Assembly (NCBI GenBank): GCA_009760855.2
Contig: WPIO01000040.1
Location: 1,377,501-1,441,500, forward strand
Length of the DNA: 64,000 nucleotides
Reading direction: 5' to 3'
Origin: Cristatella mucedo
Lineage: Eukaryota; Bryozoa; Phylactolaemata; Cristatellidae
Positions 55,615 through 64,000 of this stretch are shown here, piece after piece. The number at the start of each line of letters is the position of its first letter. Positions within the stretch are counted from its first letter, which is position 1. A model generated the notes under the pieces. That model did no database searches. It saw only the letters and a program-made list of their open reading frames with translations, and was not told the origin of the DNA. A program made the translations under genes and the position numbers.

Positions 55615-58600
55615 TGCGAATGTATGTGAACGTGCGTTCGTGGGACGTTCGTGCTCAGTCAGGCCTCTTGCGGGAATCTGTTTACGGACACATTTATTTT
55701 TCCGTCAGCGTTCGATTATGAATCTTCTGGCAGCTGTTTGATCAGCACCGTGAATATTGCCATGACGGCGGTGGTGCAGCGGTTAGGTTCAATTCGTCCG
55801 TCTGAGCGGTCGAGGAAACGTCACATGTGGCAGCCATCTCGTGGCCATCCCGTGGCTCGCTTTACCGATGAGCGATTAAGGGTCGTGCCGGAACAACTGC
55901 AGCAGCATCGACAGCACTTTATGCTCGGCAGCACCGACGTCCCTGATACTTAGCTTCACCGGTCTCGATTCCTAGATGTGGCTGCGGAAGTCATTCTTGC
56001 ACTACGCGATTCGCAGGAGCTGCGATGTTTAGCCGCTATCGTTTAACAACGTCGTTTGGTGACAAAAGATTATTGTTGCTCCCCTGCCAGTGGTAAGGTC
56101 TTATAGCCACTTGAACACTAATCGCAGGCACTCGAGTCACGGTTGAAAGCACGTTTTGATCGGTGCTCTCTGTGGAGCACAATGACTCCGGCCTGGTCTG
56201 CTGAAAGGAGGAGTTGTGTATCAAGCACACTTTAGCTCTAGTCAAACATTAGCCTGGCCTGCCTGAGACCATTGAATGACATGGATCGGCAGCCCCGTCG
56301 TACCACCGGCCATCTTCCAATGCTACGTTGACTTGCCCAGGCTCTCGAGATGTACTTACCCTCTGAAATAACCGGGCGCGATATATGCTAATAAGTGTTT
56401 GTGTAAGTGTTTGTAAGCCGTACAAGCTGATTGAGGAATTGAGGAGTCTTCGTGGTCTTCTGGAAGGTGCATGCCCCACTTGAAACTGCCTGAACTGATA
56501 GGCCTATGACAAAAGATAGGAATAATAATAATAATGACATTTATGTAGCAACCCAAAGAGGCTGCACCTCTTTCGAGGCACGAAATTCCAATACGCTTGA
56601 AAGGACGCAAGTAAATTGGTTAGTGATTGCACCGAAAAGGACAGTAACAGGAAAACAAGTGCACAGACTGCCACGGCTGCATGTTCAATACGCTTTAGCC
56701 ACTACTTTATCGTAGCCACGTGTACTGCTGCTTTGTGACTGTCACTGCTTGAGCAGCTGCTTCTGCTGTTGATGATGGTGGTGGTTGTATACACTCGCGC
56801 ACGCCGGCAGGCACGATGCAGCATCGCATTCATCGTGTGGCAGCAGATATAGAGCAAAATATGGCAGTATGCTTTGATTGTTCGATCGATGCATCATTCG
56901 GAGCACGACCTGCTAATCTCGCAAAACTGCTCCCAGCAAATTTAGCTTTGCCGTGGCTCACACTGAGACATCTTGAAATGGCCGATAGAGACTTTGCAAT
57001 CAATGATAGCCATTAGGGGGCGGCCGATCGTGTAGTGCTCGTAAATTGCTTAATTTGCGACAGCCGAACAATACAAGAATGAGCCGCACCGCTAACGAAT
57101 ACGGCAGTAGAAACCAGGAGCGGCAGCAGCACTTGTGCCATGTCGGTGCCTCTGATCCCTTGCTGCACCGCATGCTGTTACGAAATCGGCTGATCGGTAT
57201 CGGCTAGCTAATTGGCATGCTTTAATCTTTTGGTCTGCTGCCTTAGCAAACTGCATCTAAGTAGTGGGCAATAATCTATCGTCAAGCTACCTGGCTCTTC
57301 ATCTACCACTCTGGTCACACCAAGAGTTACACCCAATTAAAGCCAAACGCCAGCGCTCAGAGCACGCTGCGAAATTCTCTGCCTACTGAATTCTCAATTA
57401 TCGATCGATTAAGGGGGCTCAATAGCGAAAGATCCCGAGTAAAACCGCGTCCAACTTGTGCTCAAAGTGCAAAGCGCAATTCACCAGTTTGAGAGCACGG
57501 TGTACGTGAGTGCACTCGGCATTTGACGCTACGACAGCTACCCTACCCCTTCTTCGGCTGCAGATTGTGGCGGCGAACATGCTTTCCATCAGTCCTCATC
57601 TGCTACTTCCGTGTTATTCACTATATCAACTGCTGTCTTTCGACTCAGCATTTCGTCTCAATTTAAATGCTAATGAGCTACAGACGAAACTACATATTTA
57701 GACCAACCTAAACGTTGCAACCACGTCGGCAGGCCCGAAGGCGGGAGATGGGTGGATGTTACTGCCTGTCACATCTTACATCGTCCGATAGGAGGAAGCC
57801 GAGCTTCAAGTGAAGGCTCACTGGCTCCGAAGGCTTCTTTGGCAATCAGCTTCAAGTCGACGCTATTAAGCCAATAAAAGGGGCTAACACCACAATATTG
57901 TCAGGTAAAGAATACGCTTGCAATAAGCAGCTATAGCCGTTCGATAAGCATTGACAACGCTTGACCGTTGGCTTAAAGTTAAAAAAAAAAAAATCCAGCT
58001 AGTTTCCTTGAAGGCATATTGGCAGGGCGGCTGCTTGGCACTAATCATTGTTAGGTCCGTGCAGTATTCAAGCGAGCCCGTTTGCCTTTAACATTTCCTT
58101 AGAGCCTTTGTTTATTTTGCTTTTAAAGTACATTCAGCAGGCGACTAACCACCTGCTTCAATATATTGGACACGTTTGTAAGGAAGCAAGTCTCCAGTTG
58201 GCTTTCTACGATATACAGGACACGGATACGATTGTAAAGTAAGGCCCATTCCAATAAGCCCCATTCCGTTCGAGCGATTGCCAGTCTCGCGGACTCAGTG
58301 TCAAGGCTAATCGCCAAAGCGGAGATAATGCCTGAGCAATCGGCATAGACACGCGTTCGTGAGCAAGCACAATCGGACAGGTCCAGGGCGAGGCTGATCT
58401 CATATAGCTCGTATGTGCAAGGTCGAGTAGAGAGACCCACACGGTCTCTGCACACGGTCTCCGCCTCATTGGCTTGAGCTGCTCGAAACAGGGTACACTC
58501 ATTGGGCACCTGCTGAAAGACAGCTATGTGGCCCCATCGTGGGTTGGTGGCATTACTCAGCCATAAATATTGCCGTCTTCCAAAGAGATAGACATGACGT

Positions 58601-59530
58601 TCGCAACTTTATTCGAAGCGATCTGAAAGGTCAAGGTCAAACAAGTTGCAGCCAACTTCATGCACTGTACATCGGTGATGGGACAGATGAAGCAGGAAGT
58701 ACGTGGCCATGTTGCTCCTAGGCAGCGAACGTCCTCCTGCCGAAATGCTTTCGCGAGGCAGTGTAACGTAATGCATAGCCGCGTGCAACTCCACACAGCC
58801 GCCAAGACTAGATGGGTGCTGCTCAGGCAGGAACGGTTTGCTTAGCGAGCGTACGAGCCTAGGCGGATTTCGGGTACGCATGTGCGAGATAGCCAGCATG
58901 CAGACTTCATGTTGAGAAACAAAGGGAAATCCTGTGCCACAGCTGAGTGAGTGAGGCGAACGCTTACGCCTTCTGTTAGCAAACGCAGCAGGCACGCCAC
59001 GAAGCACCTTTGTCGCCTCCGAGAGCAATCGAGACGGGTTTAACGAACTGGAAGTAATGCACGAGCGCACCTCTCCCTCCCTGTTGCAGCGAGTCTAAGA
59101 TTTACTTCTAGGCTCGTTCACTTCGCACACTTGCACTAGCACTGCCGATTCGGAGATCCTTAGCGATTACAGGGGAGGGCGAGTAATCACTGAACTATTC
59201 AGCAGAGAGGAGATCCAAGGTCAAGGAGCCCAGATTTGGCGCCGATCGAGGAGGAGCCCAAGGACGGCTTGCAGCTTCAATCAACCCAAGTACGGCCGGC
59301 CGTCAAGGCCCCGAATCGTAAATCTCCTTCAAAGTGTCAGAGGCCCCCAGTAAATTGGCGGCTTGGCGCTTGGCCGAAGCAGCGTTTGGGTTCGGGAAGC
59401 GGCTATCTTGCCGAGATCTATGCGGATGCTTGAGTAAACAACTAGCAGAGGAGGCGGCAGTGGCTAACTGACTGACCCCTTACTGACCTTTGCCGGTGTA
59501 CTTCATTGCAGCTCTTCTGGAGAGCGAGCT

Positions 59531-59695
59531 GGCTTAGCCCTGCGGTAAGGGGCGCTCACGCACCCCCACCCCTCCCCGACCAACGTCCGGCCGTGCTTGT
59601 GGGCTCGAGCCATGGCCTATGTGCGAAGCGCCTTCGTATAGATTAAATTCTCTGCCAAGTGTTATGCAAATAAATTAGGCTTTATTAAATTCATG
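59531..59695 (+). mobile_element. tRNA-derived SINE at the arm identity boundary (right)
   Basis: Counterpart of the 43,020-43,187 SINE, about 90% similar by eye: GCGGTAAGGGGCGC, GTGGGCTCGAGCCATGG, GCGAAGCGCCTTCG, AGATTAAATTCTCTG. Better preserved in the tail than the left copy. Confidence 0.65.
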
Positions 59696-60139
59696 TAATA
59701 GTTCTGGATCGGCCGGCTAGCAGGGCAGCCTGGCACTCGATCGATGACTCACCGCCAGGTCCGAGTCAGCCTGCCACGGCACTGCAGAAGGACCGCTGCA
59801 TCCATTAGCTGGCAGGAGCCGTTCGACTGAAAGCCAGCCAGTGCCGCCACTTGCCACCTGCGGCGCTAAACGAAGGTGCGAAGGTTCGCTCACCTGCGGC
59901 GTTAAACGAAGGCTTCATTAAACTCAAGGGCGCGATTCAGCGCAGCTGACGCTTTCATGCCCTGCTGCGATGCCTCGGTCGCGACTCAGCAGATGCAGCT
60001 TCAACTCCCTTGACGCCCGGGCGCCGATCGACGCTCGTCGCTTTCCGACCTCGCAGCAGCCGCCCGCCATCTCCCCTGCTTAGCCCAGGGAGGTTAGACG
60101 TAGAGAAGTGCGAGCGAGCTCACTTGGTACAGAGACCGA

Positions 60140-60260
60140 GCAGGTTCGGTACGGTGGTTAAGGGGCTCGCCCCGACCAAGGTCTGGCTGAGGTCGTGAGC
60201 CCTAAGGCATATGTTAAGCGCCCGAATAGAGAAAAAGTTCTCTTGGGGCGCTTAACAAAT
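60140..60260 (+). mobile_element. tRNA-derived SINE with LINE-matching stem-loop tail
   Basis: A box GGTACGGTGGTTAAGGGGC (60,148-60,166) and B box GAGGTCGTGAGCCC (60,190-60,203). The tail, 60,213-60,256, is a perfect hairpin with GTTAAGCGCC/GGCGCTTAAC stems around AGAGAAAAAGTTCTCT. The LINE tail (25,350-25,400) has the same layout, AAGCGCC...AGAGATTAAGTTCTCT...GGCGCTT. The left arm lacks this SINE at the matching place. Confidence 0.8.
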
Positions 60261-60261
60261 T

Positions 60262-60313
60262 AATTATATATATATATATATATTTGCATATATATACATA
60301 CATATATATATAC

Positions 60314-60345
<32 letters not shown>

Positions 60346-60352
60346 GCGTGTG

Positions 60353-60443
<91 letters not shown>
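60262..60443. repeat. (TA)n then (GT)n/(GCGT)n microsatellite
   Basis: TA run with TACA variants, then TGTGTGCG and a long GT run. It lies directly after the SINE tail. Confidence 0.95.
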
Positions 60444-60446
<3 letters not shown>

Positions 60447-61370
60447 AGTTCGTCTCGCAGTCAGGGCTCGCAGCTCAATTCGCAGCCTTCCGCGTGTGCA
60501 GAAATAATGCCGCCGCCGCCGCACGAGACAGCTAATCTCCGCTGCAGGTCGTACGCCGGGAAACAAAGTTGACGCGGCGTACCACGTTCGAGGCGTCCAG
60601 TGAGGGACTTCGCCTATTCGCGTCTCGTGCAAGCCTGCGAGCGGGCGCGCTGCAGCTGGCGCGCTGCCGCGGATGCTTGAAATAATTCGATGCATTTAGC
60701 GGGTCCCATTTATCGAGTAGCATTTAGGTGAGTCGACGGCCGCCACCTCCGCCGCCGCTGCGTCGCGTGCGTCGCGGAGCGCTTCGAATTCGGCGAGTTG
60801 CGGCGAGAATTAGGCGTAGCGCGAGGGCGTGGCTCGCTGGCTCGCTGGCTCGCTCTGCTGATCCCGTCTGAATCGGCTGGAATCCGCTGGAATCCGTGGT
60901 GCCGTAAGCCACTCTCGTGCTCGCCGACCGCCTGCTCGCCGCCGTCGCCCTTCGGCGGCGCGCAGGCTGTTGACGCAGCATCTGAGCGACAAATGCCACC
61001 ATTGTTTTATCTGGCTATAACCATACGCCAGTCCGCCGCTATCGCATTACCCTGTTAGCACCACCCGTAGCGGAGCCGCGCACGGCAGCGGCCGCTCGAT
61101 CGCCGGCGTAGCCCGGCCTCCGCTGCGTCGCTAGCGGAGCCGGAGCTCGACATCCGCTCCTGCTAGCTCGCTAAGCGATCGCCCAGCTCAGCGCCGCAGC
61201 AGCAGCAACCACCGGCATTCGACGGCGGCGGCGCCGGCGGCTGCGGCTGCTGGCTGACAAATCCCCAAATTAATTAGTCACCGACGGACCTTGGCGCGAC
61301 TTCGTGCGTGCGGCGGAGTATAGTGGCATTAGCGATAATTGCAGAAGTTTTTATTGCACCGCAAGAGAGA

Positions 61371-61590
61371 AAGAGAGAGAGACAGAGAGAGACAGAGAGA
61401 GACAGAGAGAGACAGAGAGAGACAGAGAGAGACAGAGAGAGTAAGAGACAAAGAGAGAGTAAGAGACAAAGAGAGAGCAAGTGACAGAGAGAGAGACACA
61501 GAGACAGAGAGAGAGAGAGACAGAAAGAGACACAGAGAGACAGACAGAGACAGAGAAAGACAGAGACTGAGAGAGACACACAGAGGCTTT
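61371..61590. repeat. (GA)n/(GACA) tract, counterpart of 41,085-41,335
   Basis: GAGACAGAGA-type repeat on the plus strand, reverse complement of the left-arm CT tract with changed unit order. Confidence 0.95.
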
Positions 61591-62039
61591 CTAGCTGTCA
61601 CGCTAGCCAGCGTCGGGTGCGGCAGTCGGGCTTAGCGCTCGTGCTAGCGCTTTGCGTTGCTATCGCAGTCGCCGTGTCTGTGACCGAGTCGTCTGCGTCG
61701 TTGGGCCACGGCGATCGATTCGAACGAGCGGGGAGGGGGGCTGCGGCGGCCATTTGCCTCCGGCATTTCTGGCTCGCGCTTTCTTCTTGGCGACATTTCG
61801 GCGGCTACGGAAACTCGAAGGCGCTTGAATGTGCTCACTCGCTGCGGAACAGCTCTCTGCGGGGCCGCAGCCGACCCCGGAGTTGAGATAGGAAATGAGT
61901 AAAGACCAGTCAGTCGTCATCGATACCAGAAATAACTGGACTTTCGGCGCGAGAGCTCCAAGTGCAAACCTGCGGTTGCTCGGTGTCGGCCAGCCGAAGC
62001 GGATGCCCGCAATCCAGCGGCGGATCTCCAAGCTGATAA

Positions 62040-62260
62040 GCGATAAGCGATCGCCGGTGGATAAGCGATCGCCCAGCTCGGCGCCGCCGAAGCAGCAGCC
62101 ACCGGCATTCGATGGCGCCGGCGCCGGCGGCCAAATCCCCAAATTAATTAGTCGCCGACGGACCTCCGCCCGACTCCGTGGGAGCGGCAGAGGATAGTGG
62201 CATTATCGATAATTGCAGGAATTTGTATAGAACCGCGACAGAGTGTGTGAGAGAGACAGA
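62040..62260. repeat. Second copy of 61,160-61,400 within the right arm
   Basis: GCGATCGCCCAGCTC...CACCGGCATTCGA...AAATCCCCAAATTAATTAGTC...GATAATTGCAG occurs at both places in the same order, about 870 bp apart. The left arm has one copy only (41,345-41,545, reversed). Confidence 0.8.
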
Positions 62261-62279
62261 CAGACAGGCAAACAGATAT

Positions 62280-62655
62280 AGACCGAGACCGAGACCGAGA
62301 CCAAGACAGAGACAGAGACAGGGACAGAGACAGAGACAGAGACAGAGACAGAGACAGAGACAGAGACAGAGACAGAGACAGAGACAGAGACAGAGACAGA
62401 GACAGAGACAGAGAGAGAGACAGAGACAGAGACAGAGACAGAGACAGAGAGACAGAGACAGAGACAGAGACAGAGACAGAGACAGAGACAGAGACAGAGA
62501 CAGAGACAGAGACAGAGACAGAGACAGAGACAGTGACAGAGACAGAGACAGAGACAGAGACAGAGACAGAGACAGAGACAGAGACAGAGACAGAGACAGA
62601 GACAGAGACAGAGACAGAGACAGAGATAGAGACAGAGACAGAGACAGAGACAGAA
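62280..62655. repeat. (GACAGA)n hexamer array, about 375 bp
   Basis: Very regular GACAGA with few interruptions (one GAGAGA group near 62,412, one GTGACA near 62,532). It follows a short GACCGA run. Absent from the left arm. Confidence 0.95.
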
Positions 62656-63004
62656 ACGCAGGGGTTGACGCGGGGGTTTGACGCGTGGGTTGGCGTGAGG
62701 GTTGACGCGGGGGTTGACGCGGGGGTTGACTGGGGAGGCTCGCAGGCCGATCGCTAACGGTTAAAGAAACAGAAAGCGATGCAAAAGCTCTTTTTAATAC
62801 AGTCAAAAATCCTACCCACGGAGGCGGCGCGTGGGAGCCGCGCCGACGGAGAGCGAGCGAGGAAAACTAGTCCTACGAGGCACCTTGAGCTGAGCGGAAC
62901 TTCGATTGGCTTTAGAAAACTTTCGAAAGGCGATTCGAGATGATTTAACCCTCTTGAGCGAACGGCTAGCGAACGACTTTATCTCAGCCGGCCCGCATCC
63001 CGTC

Positions 63005-63073
63005 ACGGCCGCACAGAGGTCCAAATCAAAAGGCGACGGCCCTGCCTTTTGATTTGGACCTCTGTGCGGCCGT
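63005..63073. repeat. Perfect 30-bp hairpin from local inversion copying
   Basis: 63,005-63,034 (ACGGCCGCACAGAGGTCCAA...) is the exact reverse complement of 63,044-63,073, with a 9-base loop. In the left arm (40,028-40,085) only one copy exists. Confidence 0.9.
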
Positions 63074-64000
63074 CCCATTCTCAAGCTCCGCTCCTATTGC
63101 CGCCGCTTCTACGCGTTCCGGTTCCGGTGGCTTTGTCTCAAATCCACGAGGCGTGACTAAGAGGGCTCGGGCAGTAAACACTTGAGCGGAGCTCGCCAGC
63201 AGCCGTTGCCAGTCGGGAGCCGGCTGGTCTGAGGGGCGGGGGTTGAACAGCTGCTGACCTAACTTAGGCGCTTGGGCTTCCGGCCCTCGTTTGAGAACGC
63301 CTCGCAAAAGCAGCCACATGTAGCTACGCGTATTCGCAGCAGCGCATCAGCCGGAGGCGTGCCCACCAAGATCGCTATAACAGCAAGGACTTGTCTAACT
63401 GCGAGGAGATCGACGCAGCGTACCCGATCGATGGACATCAATCGACGTACAGCAATCGATGCCCCCACTCAATGGACGCCGGCAGCCTCCTAAGCAACTT
63501 TAAAAATCTCTATTCCACGTAGCAATTGGCTCATCAGTATGATTCATCTCATACATGCTCCTACTGGGCGATGCAATCGTGTACGCGATTTCATCTTTGC
63601 TATGTTATATAATACGACTTGCTATAAGCGATTCCCTTCTGCAGCCTGACTGCAGTCCGCCAAAGACGTTTCCATCTATTCGGCTGCTAACATTAGCTTG
63701 CAGCATTTTACTTGCGAACTTATAGGCTAAGGCTTATATTGGCTAAGTCAACTTCAGTTGTTTCTTGCATGACACAGTCGTGTCACCGATCCATCCTTGA
63801 CCTCTGAACCGGTTGATTCTCTTGAAGCAGCGACATGTGTAAAGCACCTGCATAGATATTTAGTTCTCTAACAGCCAAATAGAAACGACTTGCTATTACA
63901 ACCTTTGCTTTGGCTACAACTCCTACATCACCAACATCACTTGACTGAACAAGACTTCAAGTGGCAGCTATTGCTGCTGCACAGCCACTGGCGGCTGCTC

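Larger units (their letters stand above)
55266..64000 (-). repeat. Right arm of large inverted repeat (runs off the window)
   Basis: Reverse complement of 39,356-47,443. Inner part 55,266-59,530 is near-identical; outer part 59,531-64,000 is diverged. It carries an internal duplication, a (GACAGA)n expansion and about 300 bp that the left arm has lost. The match is still continuing at base 64,000. Confidence 0.93.

Overview
This window looks like nuclear DNA of an invertebrate animal. It has very little host coding sequence. Non-LTR retrotransposon fragments, tRNA-derived SINEs, long microsatellites and GC-rich CpG-island-like blocks dominate. Two host genes are visible. One is a single exon of the bifunctional proline-synthesis enzyme P5CS (ALDH18A1 family, minus strand, about 52.0-52.3 kb), whose animal-type sequence rules out a prokaryote. 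The other is an intron-poor gene on the minus strand (coding 29,772-28,666) with a region resembling an IRS/DOK-type phosphotyrosine-binding domain, a possible CCAAT/TATA promoter and a poly(A) signal. I cannot assign a phylum.

Layout. 1-2,580: GC-rich block with no gene I can name and a MITE-like inverted repeat (1,078-1,412). 2,661-15,275: a decayed Polinton/Maverick with recognisable terminal inverted repeats. It carries remnants of a DDE integrase, packaging ATPase, zinc-ribbon protein, adenain-like protease and protein-primed family B DNA polymerase, and is split by a 3.4 kb block of later insertions (4,906-8,285). 15,280-18,270: two minus-strand LINE copies, the second interrupted inside its reverse transcriptase by another LINE. 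18,830-26,060 and 33,050-39,460: two old, diverged direct copies of one repeat-rich segment. The first copy carries two LINE insertions that the second lacks. 26,240-26,470: a tandem array of TCAAGGTCA, the extended half-site of NR5A/ERR nuclear receptors. 28,550-32,900: CpG island with the PTB-like gene and a long (CCGCCT)n tract. 39,356-64,000: a large inverted repeat around a 7.8 kb spacer. Its inner arms (43,188-47,443 and 55,266-59,530) appear almost identical, while its outer arms are clearly diverged. The spacer holds the P5CS exon, a LINE cluster and a diverged satellite with a period of about 150-260 bp.

The elements are related to one another. All main-family LINE copies end in the same stem-loop followed by (ATT)n. 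At least two SINEs have a tRNA-like head joined to a similar tail, which suggests they use the same LINE machinery. The duplicated segments act as natural empty-site controls for dating insertions. The two inverted arms record later changes: a likely gene-conversion tract, a microhomology deletion and a template-switch hairpin. All comparisons were made by eye; percentages and alignments need computing.
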